Positions 9,913 through 20,547 of a stretch of 20,960 nt of DNA are shown here, piece by piece; position 1 is the first letter of the stretch; each line of letters opens with the position of its first letter. The stretch comes from Smittium mucronatum (lineage: Eukaryota; Kickxellomycota; Harpellomycetes; Harpellales; Legeriomycetaceae), in contig LSSL01002999.1 of the NCBI GenBank assembly GCA_001953115.1, forward strand, positions 1-20,960. Reading direction: 5' to 3'. The notes below the pieces were generated by a model. It did no database searches. It saw only the letters and a program-made list of their open reading frames with translations, and was not told the DNA's origin. Both the position numbers and the translations under genes were made by a program.

Positions 9913-10968
9913 TTGTCTTCATCTGCCACCGATTTTTTCTATATTTTTTATATTTTTTTATTGATATTTAAAAGAAATTTTTAGCACCAAAAAAGTAAGT
10001 CAGTGCAACCAAATATTATAATCTTCAAAAAAAATAAACTTTTTATCTTTAAATATCCCCATTTTATATTTTAGCTTGCTGAGAGAGCTTTTTTAATGCA
10101 ATATAGCAAGGAATGCTCATTGATTTCTGGATCTGATATATCTTAACTTAGAAAAATTATCTATAAAAAACTTGGACCCTAAATTTTATTTTCTCTTTTG
10201 TTATATTGTTTTATATATTATATTTGAAAATTTAATTACACATAATTCCTCAGACTTAATCAACATCTTTTTAAGGTTTATAAACTCTATGAGTAATACT
10301 TTTTTACATTATTTATATTTATTACTAATTAATTTTTAAGTCTTTCTAAACTTCTATTAGCTGATGGAGTAATAATTCAAGAATTTTGTTCCAATTAGTA
10401 TTTCTAAGGAAAAGAAAATTGTTATTTTCTGTCAAAACTTTAGTATAAGATTATTGATAAAATTTTGTGATGAATATTGTCTTAAATATTCCAAAAAATA
10501 TCTTATTTAGCAACAACTTAACTTATATCTATCCTTTTAATAAAATACCTATATTTAATGCCGCCAGCACTAATAATATATGCTATTTTCTTTTTAATTT
10601 ATGATACCAGAAACTATACACTCTCATTGAATTTATGAAAATATATTTAGCTTTAGATATGGCCTCTGCTGATTCAGGTTTTTTTTTAGCCCTCCTAAAA
10701 CCTATTTTTTCCGTATAAATATTTAAAATATAAAATAATATTAAATATGATTTGTATCATCGCTTTGGGTTATTTCATTAGTCATTAATATGAATTTTTG
10801 GTTTATATCTGTGAAATCTGCTAATATTACGGGGTAACCACCCATAACCAAACTTATGAAAGCTTTTATATGCGAATTGCTTGACTTTGAAAATGAGCTT
10901 ATGAGTTTTTTGATGTCATCAAATTGAAAAATATTATACCATATGTATATTATGCATCTATAGCCCTT
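9913..10968 (-). pseudogene. MULE (Mutator-like) transposase pseudogene, copy A
   Basis: A degenerate transposase on the minus strand. A 75-codon open frame without ATG (10968 to 10744, stop TAA at 10741-10743) contains FDDIKKLISSF, then SHIKAFISLVMGGYPVILAD, then INQKFILM. This parallels the HIYSAF, CPIIIAG and KFIP order in the plus-strand copy at 17.3 kb. A second frame (about 10678 to 10583) gives ESAEAISKA and YSFWYHK, matching the ADSAPQISYA and FLFH blocks there. A Trp follows near 10395, then NRSLERLKN (10358-10332), equivalent to NCLERFNR. Near 9913-9933 GGR-stop-RQ matches an AT-hook-like GRPRQ tail with Pro replaced by TGA. At the expected first and second catalytic Asp positions I read Lys and Glu. 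The N-terminal part (above 10968) is unrecognisable. Many stops and shifts mean it is inactive; the family call rests on motif order, not on a database search. Confidence 0.78.
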
Positions 10969-12545
10969 TTAAACCTTCTATTAAACCCTAATTTTTATAA
11001 AATTTCAGAAGAATCACTTTTTCTCTATTTTCGGACTGAATTTCTATCGATTGAAATATGATTTTTTTAAAAAAATATCTCATTCTTTATTTGAACCCAA
11101 AATTCTTATATTTATTTTTAGCTAATATTTTAGGCTTTTAAATATATATTTTTTTCTTTATCAAAACCTAATTTTTTAAATATGTAATCCTCCATATTTT
11201 AGTAAAAAACGCATTAAATTGTCTCGAATTATTTTTTTTCTCGATCTTTTCTATAATTCTTATCTAAATTCAATAATTTTAACTTTAAAACAATAGAATA
11301 GTATATATTTTTGATTTTTGAAATTTTTCTGAAAATCAAACCCTCAAATTTTTAACTTTGTTATTATAAGTTGTTTCTCAACAAATATCTAGTTTCTAAA
11401 ATTTTGAAACACTTTCAATATTATCAAAGGCATAACAATAAAATGGTTTGAATTTTTTTGGAAAGTTATTGAGTTTGAGAGAATAAAATATCAGCGGTAT
11501 TGAGGATTTATAATATAATAATTGCATAATTAAAAATTAATAGATAAAAATACGCTTTTATCAATCATTTTCAGAAATCAAAAAAATAATAAGAAATTTA
11601 AAAAATTTACTTGGATAATTAAATATATTTTAATTAGATAAAATTCATTATATAAGAAAATAAAAATTCAATTTAGATATTATTTCACGTCTAAATAATT
11701 AATAATTTATTTAAATAATCCTATGTTAGAAAATAATAATAATTCTAATATAATTTATATTTTTACGTTAATATGACTGTATCGAGATTAAATTCTCTAA
11801 TAAAATCATTCTGAATATTCCAAATTAAAATTTAATGATATATCAAGCTTTTATATCCAATTTTCTAACTTTTATGTAAAACCTGACTTCCTAAGACAAG
11901 TAATATATACATATAAATTTTCTGGATTATGCAAATAAATATCATGGCAAGAATGATTTTGTGTAGAGGAAACTTTTTTAAAAAAATTAATAAGATATAA
12001 GAATTCTAATTTATATCCTTTTTTTAATGTTCATTGCATTTAATTTTATTCATAAGTGTTTAGGAATCATGAAATTGTTAGCAATAAAATACTAAAAAAT
12101 ATTCTAAGTTTCAAACCAAAATTATGATTATTAATATCCCTTTTAGGAAACTGAAAGTCCGGAAAATCTTCAGAATATCTTTGCACTTTCTGTGAATACT
12201 TTTATATATGTTATATTTAAAACATTATTCTTTTGAAAACAATGAAATATATAATTATGTTTAAATATATAATTTAAAAAATAAACGCAATAAGATAAAA
12301 ATTAAAGTCAGAAGTTATTCAAAAAAAAAAAAGAGCCCATAATCCACTTAATAAAAATCTGAAAATTTTTATTTTAAGGTTAAATGCATTTTCCGGAAAA
12401 GTCGATGAAAAATTATATATACTGAAAAATAACCCTCTAATATATAAACCAACAGAGAAAATATCAATTCATTATAATCATAAAATATCAAAAAATAAAG
12501 CTGCAATCAGCGCTATAATTACATATCTAGTCCTAAAAGGATTTA

Positions 12546-12567
12546 TTTTAGTGATTGGGCACTAAAA
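12546..12567. repeat. Short perfect inverted repeat
   Basis: TTTTAGTG (12546-12553) and CACTAAAA (12560-12567) pair exactly around a 6-nt loop. The arm resembles the TTTTTAGTG outer arm of the MITE-like element at 15322, possibly by chance. Confidence 0.4.
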
Positions 12568-13012
12568 ATACTGTAATTTTCCACAGATATTAGTTTATTT
12601 ATTTATTTGGTTATACCTATTGCTTTTTTAAAAAAATAGTGTATGAGTAAGTAAAATATTTTCGGAAATATATATATATACACTGAGACGTTTTGGTAGC
12701 AAATTTATGGATGAATAATAAGCCAAATATATAAATAAAATAATAGAAAAAGGAGTTTATAAAGACAAAGAAATTTTTAATATAATAAAGTAATATTAAT
12801 TGAAGATAATATATGTTTTCAATACCTTTTTTTCTTAAGATATATCAAAATTAAAATCGGGTATTTTTATGTTTTATAGAGCCGTTCTAGTAAAAATAAA
12901 CCTTAAATTCAACGATTCTTTAAAAGATAGTTAACCAAATTTTAAATATCTTTATTTTTCGATTTCAAATAATATAAATATCTTACTTTAATTTAACTTC
13001 TTCTTTTACGTT

Positions 13013-13052
13013 GGACCTAAAAAGTTACAAGAGCGCTCATATAACTCGGTCC
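13013..13052. repeat. G+C-containing imperfect hairpin
   Basis: GGACC (13013-13017) pairs with GGTCC (13048-13052), AGTTA (13023-13027) pairs with TAACT (13042-13046), and the centre is the perfect palindrome GAGCGCTC (13031-13038). It is compositionally distinct from its flanks. A tRNA was considered and does not fit the cloverleaf. Confidence 0.45.
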
Positions 13053-13460
13053 ACGACTATTAATTCTATTAATCAAATCAAAATCTAAATTAAATCGATT
13101 TATAACTTCTAAAAAAATTAATAATCAACAATTAGATACATATTATCAAAAATAAATCAAAAAAATAATTTCTTAAATCGATAAAATTTAATTTTCGGGT
13201 GCTCTACTATTAATTTAAATTGTTTTTTTATATGATCACAGCATTAAGAGAAGTTAAGTACAAATCTTTATTGATAATTTCTTTGAGTGCTTATATTTTA
13301 TCATTTGCATTCACAATTAACAACTTTTTTACAGTACGATAAATAAAAATTTTACTATAATCTCTTAGCTTTGTTAAATATTTATTAAATAAACATAAAA
13401 TCGGATCTATTTTGTAATAAAATTATAAGTGTTTATCTACCGTAAGTAGATCCATAAAAA

Positions 13461-15034
13461 TTATAAAATGTAGAATAACAAAAAAAATTGGACATTTCTA
13501 ATAGAATTTTTTTCTGTGTTCCTTGGTTTTCCTTTTCTTTTCTTCATTTTTTTTTTTGGTTCTCCGTAAGTTTCAATCATTTTTAACAGCCCGCTTCCCT
13601 TAAGAAATAAATAAACATGGTTGCATCTCGGTTTTTTATCTAAATTGTAACTTGAAAATTTTATATCTAATACCATTGCAATATCACGTTTTTTTTTTGT
13701 AATTCACACATTTTATAATATGTAAAATATCTCATAAAAGTTGGCGAAGTCTAAGTTTTTTATTTTAGACAGTTTAAAATGATTTATGTCAAAGCTCTTC
13801 TATTATTATGCAAAATCAATACGAATACCATTTTCGCATATTTCAGCTATATTTTGATCTGAGCCTTCAAGTGTCAAATTGATGCTACGCTTTGGCTTTT
13901 TGATATTTGAAAAAAAAAAAATCCAATTTCTACAACCATATCAAACACAACTTCCGTAAAGTCTAATATATATATATATATACTCATTCTGTTTATTTTG
14001 ATTTTATTATTCTGTTAAATCTTTCAAGATATTTTTTTGTGTTGGATGAATAGGCATCTTATCCCTCAAACCAACTCCTATTTTTTAAAAAATGATTTTT
14101 GTTTAAACTATCCAGCATATTTTTAAGCTCTATGAATTTTTCTCATTTTCTCAAGAAAAGGTACAAGTAAATATTAAAAAATTTCTCAGTGAAGCAATTT
14201 TGGATAAAATTCAAGCGTTATTTTATTCTTTCTCTGAAAGATTTATGAAATTTATTTATCACATACTCCATGTTTTTTTATGTATTCTACCAACAGTTCA
14301 TCCTTTTTGTCCCTGGACTGAAATTTTTGAGCGCTGAAATTATTTGAGAAAAGAATCTGCGTTTAAAGAATTTATTTTTCATTCATATCCCTGTTTTCCA
14401 AAATGTTTTTTATCTCATTTGGTATCTAAATGAAGATATTTTCTTTCTATACCTTAACAACTCCTATAATAATAGGTATAAATGCTCTTTAAAACCATTA
14501 AGACCAATAGCTGCCACTAAACATCCAAAATCCAGCAGTCTATATGACATTTCTATTTCTATTTGAATATTTATATTTTATTTTAAATGGTAAGTAGGGT
14601 TTTTTGATCTAATGATAATTTTTATATCTGAATCATTTATTTCAAATTTGAATATATACACCATGAAAATTCGTCCAAAAAATTCAGAATTATTTGCACA
14701 GTATTCCTCAATCTCGTTAAAAGTTATTTAGTTTTTATTATTTCCGGATTTCATCATTTTTCTAATTGGGAATAAATTTGCCTATCCATAGTAGCTAACC
14801 CATAATTTCAAAAAAATCTCTTACTCTGATATGTTTTCCTGGTTTTATTTTCATAAAAATCCTTTATAAGTTTTTTATGCCGAAAACAATTCATTGATCC
14901 AGAGCAGATTTTATTATGTATCCAAGAGTAATACATTCTACATTCTTATGAAAAGAGCTATTTTTCCACTTTTGATAATGCATCTCATATACTATAAGAT
15001 TTTCTTGTTCAGTAAAAGTAAAAAAAGGTGTATT
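13461..15034 (-). pseudogene. MULE (Mutator-like) transposase pseudogene, copy B
   Basis: A 1.57-kb degenerate transposase on the minus strand, about the same length as the plus-strand copy. The first open piece (15034 to 14894, stop 14891) has ENLIVYEMHYQKWK then ECI, like ENFSNYSLFWKIK and CI of the other copy (FLYWCH-like). Further on come EIEEYCANNSEFF, DSDIKIIIRSKN, HID (14546-14538, likely first catalytic Asp), GCLVAAIGLNGF and FIPIIIGVV (14482-14456). Then NADS (D codon 14357-14355), QIISALKNF and TKRMNCW followed by stops. One frame from about 14390 to 13987 carries NRSWFEG (14082-14062) and KKYLERFNRIIKSK, interrupted by at least five stops. The C-terminal 71-codon frame (13676 to 13461) ends in basic KKRKGKPRNTEKN, AT-hook-like. 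A (TA)8 run (13967-13982) and a 12-A run (13910-13921) lie inside. It is inactive. Confidence 0.83.
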
Positions 15035-15321
15035 TTATCAGCTTATTTTTTCGTTTTAATATCCAGTAAATAAAAAAAATCTTTTAGAACTCCAAATACA
15101 TGGAATTGTTTAATACTGCATATTTTTAATATTTTTTAAAAAAATAATTGAGTTATATTTCAATTTTAGAAACGGAAATTTTAAAAAAATAAAATAAAAA
15201 GGTTAGAGCCTGAATAAGAATGCACACTAACCATTTAAAAAAAATTTAAAAATCTATTCAATCATTATTAAGTGAAAATATCCTATTGAATAAATTTACT
15301 AGAACTTGGGGAAAATCAATA

Positions 15322-15466
15322 CGTTTTTAGTGTCAAATTACAGAAAGAAATATAATTTAGGGATAGAAATGTAATTAAAGTGCTAAATCCAGCTTTATGA
15401 ATTGATAAATTAATATTATAGTAATTTAAGTCTGCTAAACTATAAAGTAATTTGACACTAATAATT
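15322..15466. mobile_element. MITE-like element with terminal inverted repeats
   Basis: TTAGTGTCAAATTAC (15327-15341) and its exact reverse complement GTAATTTGACACTAA (15447-15461) bound a 105-bp AT-rich core without coding capacity. Complementarity continues outward for about five bases with one mismatch. No clear target-site duplication is visible. It lies about 290 bp upstream of the start of minus-strand MULE copy B, so it could be that element's terminal region or an independent non-autonomous element. Confidence 0.6.
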
Positions 15467-16565
15467 TTCATGCTTAATTACAACCGCAATTTTGGTATAA
15501 AATATGCAGAAATTTTTTCATTTAAAACGTTAGATCTAATTTTCTTATTACACTACTACTCATTTTATTTAATAATAATAATAAAAATCAAAATAAGCAA
15601 GTTTATTTGCTGATAATATTGATCAATGACCAAAAACCTTCTAATCATAGCATTTCTTGATCTTAAAATGGTTTACGTACACTAAATTTTTTAGTATAAA
15701 TTTTTTCGGTGTTATTCAGTTCATCTTAGCGATTAAATTTAGCGTAAATCAAAGATTTCTTCTTTCTATTTATACCTGACATAAAGATTATATGGGGGGT
15801 AATAGTAATTTTAAGGTGTTAAAATATAAATTTAATGATACTATGATCATCTAAATAAAGAAAGAATCTTGAGGAAATATGGTCTCCATTGTTTCATATC
15901 TCAGAGTTTTATTATTTTTTTAGCCATTTCACTTCCAGTTTGTCAAGCACACCGATTTACTAAATTTACGAAAATAAATTTGCCGGTTTCAAAATTTTAA
16001 CAGAAGCAAAATTTTTTTTAATTATAATCAAAATACGAATATATATTGGATATATAACGGGGGAAAAAGAACTGCGGGTAATGAAAGATTTAAATAAAAT
16101 AAAACCGATTATTGATCTGTGACCCTTTTTCTGATTCAATTCAGTTTATAATCTCAAAAAAAGCAATATATAATGGAAAAAAGAGATTTTGCAAATAATC
16201 TTTTATATTATTTTTTTGCGTATTTTTTAATAAATTCGCATGTGAAAATGACTGAGAATTAAATGTAAAATATTCTAGTTTATTTGCGAATTTTTCGACC
16301 TTTCAATTTTTTTTTTATAGAAATTATTTCTTGTGATCAACGCCAACCTCTATTTTAACCCTTTCAGGTCTGGTGGTAAAAAAAATATTTTTCGCTTTTC
16401 TTTCAATGTGGAATTATTCACAAATATACAATTATAATGATAAAGGTATCCAATTAAAATATAAATACCCTTTTATATCTTAATAACTTTCACAAAAAAA
16501 AAATTTCGGACGATATATTTAATTATGTAAGATTAATTAGCTATTTCCAATTTTTAGAATAAAGG

Positions 16566-16593
16566 TCCCCTAAAATTTCAAATTTGTAGGGGA
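16566..16593. repeat. Short perfect inverted repeat
   Basis: TCCCCTA (16566-16572) and TAGGGGA (16587-16593) are exact reverse complements. The 14-nt interval contains two further AAATTT blocks, so the stem may extend imperfectly. The four-C and four-G runs are rare here. Confidence 0.5.
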
Positions 16594-17040
16594 AAAAAAT
16601 TATAAACGCCAGAAAACCTTATCATACCTTTTAGAAAAGAAAACTTTCAAGTTATTTCGATATAGATCATCAATTTCTTAATGAAATTATCAATGTCTTA
16701 ATGGGAAAAATAATATTTATTTCCTATAAGATTAAATAAATAAAAATCACATTTACAACTTCATCCAAACAAACCAAACGTAAATACACTATAATTTTAT
16801 TTTTACTGTAGTCAAAACTAGTATACTGAATATTTATTGGTGATATCATCACTTTTCATTTTATGTTTTATGAAATACACCTTTTTTAACGCAATTTTTA
16901 AAAAAGTGCTACCAAATTGAACGGCTAAATGTTAAAAATATGTAAAATTTTCCGATAGAAAATCAAATTAGTAAAAAAAACATCCAATTTATTAATATGG
17001 ATGTCGATTTTTCAAATAAGGGTCAATTTAGGTAAGAATA

Positions 17041-17053
17041 TGTCAAATTAGCC
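17041..17053 (+). repeat. Candidate 5' terminal motif of MULE copy C
   Basis: TGTCAAATTAGCC lies 275 bp before the first recognisable transposase codons. Its reverse complement recurs as GGCCAATTTGAC at 19847-19858 (11 of 12 matching) beyond the 3' end, as expected for terminal inverted repeats. No 8-10 bp target duplication was seen at either edge, so this is tentative. Confidence 0.25.
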
Positions 17054-17327
17054 GTTTTTTATTAAAAATATTTAAGTATGAAGTCAAAATAAAAAATTAT
17101 ATGAAAAAAAAAATTCTCTAATGATATATAATGTATTTTAAAGAAGTTTAATAATTATAGTACTAATAGCGAGCAAAATTACGCGAATTTTTGGGATTTT
17201 TTTCTAATATATGTATAAAATTGATTATTTAAGGGTTTAAAAAGTATTTTTTCTATATTTTTTTAATAAAATGGGGTTAAAATAAAAACTCCTATAAAAC
17301 TTATAAATGCTAGGCTCTGATGAATAA

Positions 17328-18929
17328 TGGAATGTTTCAGATGAAGAAAATTTTTCGAATTACTCGCTCTTTTGGAAAATAAAATATTCTAAAAATTCAA
17401 AAAACTACAAATCCACTACTTATTACTGCATAAACTTTAAAATTTTCATATTCCCTAGCAAGATGAAAATTTGGGAGTTTTATGGTGGTAAGATAATATT
17501 GTTTTCCCAAAATGACCATCATTTAGAATTTGTAGGAGATTTATCCAAAAAATTCAAGGATGAAGTATTAGAGCTCAGTAAAAACGGTTTCAAGTCTAGA
17601 GATATAAAGAAATATTGGAAAGCAAAGGCAGATCAGTTTTAATCAAAAAAATTTAAAATTATGTTAAAAAAAAATCAAAAATAAATTAAGCCACTTCCCA
17701 ACTTTAGAAGAATTCATAAATATTTGTGAAATAATTAAATTTAACGAAGCAATTAATGAGCCCTAATTAACTGATCATTCAAACGATATATCAAACATAG
17801 AGTGCTTATAGCCTCTAAATATGGATTAAAACTTTACCTAAGGCTAAAAATATGCACATATATTCCGCTTTTAAATTAGTGGAGGAAAATTGTCCTATTA
17901 TAATAGCTGGTATATCTGAAATAAGATAGAAATTTATACCCGTGTTGATGTCTGTAGTAAGCAAAGATTCCACTAAATCTTATACCTGGATTCTTGGAAC
18001 TTTAAAAAGAGATATGAATAGGTATCAATTTTTTTTTTTTGGATAATAGATAATATATTAGCGGACTCAGCCCCTCAAATTTCATATGCTTTCAACATCT
18101 TTCACTTTAAGAAGAAAAGAACACATTTTTTGTTTCACATTTCTAAAAATATGATAAAAATGATAACGGGTTTAGATTTAACAATCAAAAATAGGATATA
18201 TAGCGATTTTATCAAGCTTCAACTTACACCAAAATCTAATTTATTTGAAAAGTAAAAGAATTTATCTCTAATAAAATCGAGAAATTTCGTAGATTTGGAA
18301 ACAAAAATTGAAAAAATAAATGATCAATTTTTCAGAAAAAATAATCTGTGGTATGAGTGGGTCAATATATTTTCTCTATCAACAAAAAACTGTCTAGAAA
18401 GATTCAATAGAACCTTAAAGGAAAAGTATAATAATTGAAGAAAATTAAATATCTTAATTTTTTTAAAAATATCAGTTAAGGTGCTTCAGAATTATGTTGA
18501 CTGGTAAAAACCAGAATTCGAAAAGATTAATTACAATGAAATAGTTTGCTTTAAAACTCAAAAACTTGGTTCATATTTATTTTGGAGGATTTTGATTTCA
18601 TCATATATCCTGTTATAGATAAGTAGTTAAATATCGAAAGAAAAAAACCAAATCATTGCATCAATTGGAAACATTATTTGGAACATTTTTGACTGAATTT
18701 CAAAATATTTCGAAGATTACTGTTAATACTTTGTATAATTCGATTAAATAATTGAAGATACGCTTTATTCTCATCGAAAACTTTTTGACAATCAAAAATT
18801 ACTATAATTTATACTCTTTTTTTAGTAAATTAAATTCTCTAAAGCTTCTAAAATTAATTATTACAGGATGTTAGAAAAGCAGGAAGACCAAAAAAGATAC
18901 ATAAAAACCAAATTCTAAACAGGGATTAA
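17328..18929 (+). pseudogene. MULE (Mutator-like) transposase pseudogene, copy C
   Basis: The best preserved of the three relics. A 104-codon frame without an obvious start (17328-17639, stop 17640) has TYYCIN, SKMKIWEF and NDHH, a C...HH pattern like FLYWCH fingers, then LSKNGFKSRDIKKYW. After a frameshift comes LPTLEEFINICEIIKFNEA (to 17763). The next frame (17819 on) has HIYSAFKLVEENCPIIIAG, a TAG at 17927, then KFIPVLMSVVSKDSTKSYTW. Tyr stands where the first catalytic Asp (D[GA]TF) of MULEs is expected. A 12-T run (18029-18040) shifts the frame into NILADSAPQISYAFN (Asp codon 18064-18066), FLFHISKNM (Phe where Cys of CxxH is usual), a TAA at 18253, NLWYEW, and NCLERFNRTLKEKY before TGA at 18436. 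More stops follow (18505, 18616). VRKAGRPKKIHKNQ, an AT-hook-like tail, ends at TAA 18927-18929. It is inactive through several frameshifts and stops. Mutator class is inferred from motif order and the LER-F-N signature. Confidence 0.88.
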
Positions 18930-20547
18930 TACAAAAAAAAAATTATAAACTTTATTTTCGTTTAAATAATAATAATAAAATTCTTTAAAATATGAATCTA
19001 TGTAATAAATTTTAATTTTTTGAGTAGCTTCATTAATTTTTTTCACTATTTAGTTGTTATTAAGTATATAAAACGTAAAATCGATTTTTAAAATATCATT
19101 TAATGTATATCAAATGTAAAGTATCAAATATTGATGCTACTAAAAATCCATTTTCTTAGAGTAATGATCAGCTTTTATAATTTTTATAAACTCAGAATGC
19201 TTTTCTTAAGTCTCATTAAATTTAAAATCCAATAATATATATAATATATAACATATTATAATATTTAATTTAATATAAATAATTTTGAAATAATCAACTT
19301 AACGGGAATATTGTAGGAATTGAGTAGTTTCTCTGTGTATTTTTCTATCGATTTGTATTGTTAATAACCTTGGGTGAGCGGTAATCGGGGTTTCGATTTA
19401 TCGGAAAATAGTGTATTGAAGATATTTCGTTCGAAAATTTTGGCTCTAGAAAAATTTAATAATCAGTGCCCGTAAAATTTCGAATGCGGAGTAAAAGGAG
19501 ATTTATTTTTATTTATAAAAAATTTTCATGATTTGGTTTATATAAATCCTCCTAGGTTCAAACAAAAAAATGTGTGCTTATGGAGATATTTTTTTTAGAT
19601 TTTTTTGATATTGACCACTCAATAATATTATATACATTAACAAAGGAATTTAGAAATTATCATTGTGCCTCTTTTTATCTATCAGAGTCATAGTTTGAAA
19701 TAAAACAAAACTGCTTAAATTATTTTGATTGGTTTTAAATAAAAAATAAACTGAATTGATATATTTATGTCTAAATAGACCTTTATTTGATAATTTGGCA
19801 TCTAGATTAATAATAAGACAAATATTTTTCTAGTTTGGCAGTTATTGGCCAATTTGACGGAATTTTATGCGCTAAATAAATATAATTAAAAATTTTCGAT
19901 TTGGAAAAAGTGAATTAAATTTGTTAGCACTGTTTTTCGAAATTTCATTAGAAAAGGTGAAGAACTAGTCTTATTATAAATGTTTAAATCTCACTTTATC
20001 CAGAAAAGCGATGTTATTTCTGTTCCGTATTCCTAAAAAACTAAAAATATGGCACAAAAAATGCCTAATTAGAGTTTGTACGAAATTTTTCTTAGAGCCT
20101 CTATAGCAAAATCTATGGACCATTTTAAAAGATTCTCTTTATGATATTTAAAAATCCGAATAATATAGTATTCTTTCTGTTTAATTTACTCCCAATAAAC
20201 GTCATACGTCTTCATTTAACCCTTTTAGTGCATAATAACAAAAATAAGTTCATTTTTCAATCAATAAAAAAAATTTATATAAATTTGGCTCTTTTAATTC
20301 AGATATTTTTCGTTTCAAATAAGTGTAGATGGATAAAAATTTCAAATTTAATAATTTAAACACTGTCTAGGAAAAAAATAAAAGGCATTTACTATTGGTA
20401 ACTAAAATGTGAATTTTTATAAATTTATGGCTGAATATAAAGATGATAATTTCTTATATATTATAAATCATTGGCTATCAGATATTTTCAAATCATTGTA
20501 GAAAACGACTTAATAGTTAATACTGGTCAAGATTAAATTACTAGGGC
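18930..20547. other. AT-rich stretch without recognisable gene
   Basis: About 1.6 kb downstream of the plus-strand MULE. The part around 19340-19490 is somewhat less AT-rich (CGG and TCG-containing) but shows no frame or motif I recognise. A 72-codon plus-strand ORF at 20141-20359 is Ile/Asn/Lys/Phe/Leu-rich, as chance ORFs in such DNA are, and is not called. A possible 3' terminal motif of the MULE is at 19847-19858. Confidence 0.5.
19847..19858 (-). repeat. Candidate 3' terminal motif of MULE copy C
   Basis: GGCCAATTTGAC is the inverted counterpart (11/12) of GTCAAATTAGCC at 17042-17053. If both are termini, the element would be about 2.8 kb. Tentative, because no target duplication is seen. 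Confidence 0.22.

Larger units (their letters stand above)
10969..13460. other. AT-rich stretch between two MULE relics
   Basis: No gene is recognisable. The part next to 10969 probably includes the eroded N-terminal coding and 5' end of the minus-strand MULE copy A. Two hairpins (12546-12567, 13013-13052) and a 12-A run (12321-12332) are the only structures seen. The area near 13400-13460 should contain the 3' end of MULE copy B. Confidence 0.5.
15467..17327. other. AT-rich stretch without recognisable gene
   Basis: Nothing coding can be supported. The right part should include the 5' flank of the plus-strand MULE, with a candidate terminal motif at 17041-17053. One hairpin occurs at 16566-16593. 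Confidence 0.5.

Noticed and set aside
12321..12332. 12-A run as the tail of a plus-strand retroposon
   Set aside because: The sequence following the run (GAGCCCATAATCC) is not duplicated upstream, so no target-site duplication supports an insertion.
16040..16110. Possible fourth MULE C-terminal motif on the plus strand (W...NERFK)
   Set aside because: The spacing from Trp to ERF is shorter than in the other copies and no upstream catalytic motifs could be found.
20141..20359. 72-codon plus-strand ORF with hydrophobic stretches
   Set aside because: Its composition is just that of random AT-rich DNA (Ile, Asn, Lys, Phe, Leu). No domain, no supporting neighbour, and apparent membrane segments arise trivially from T-rich codons.
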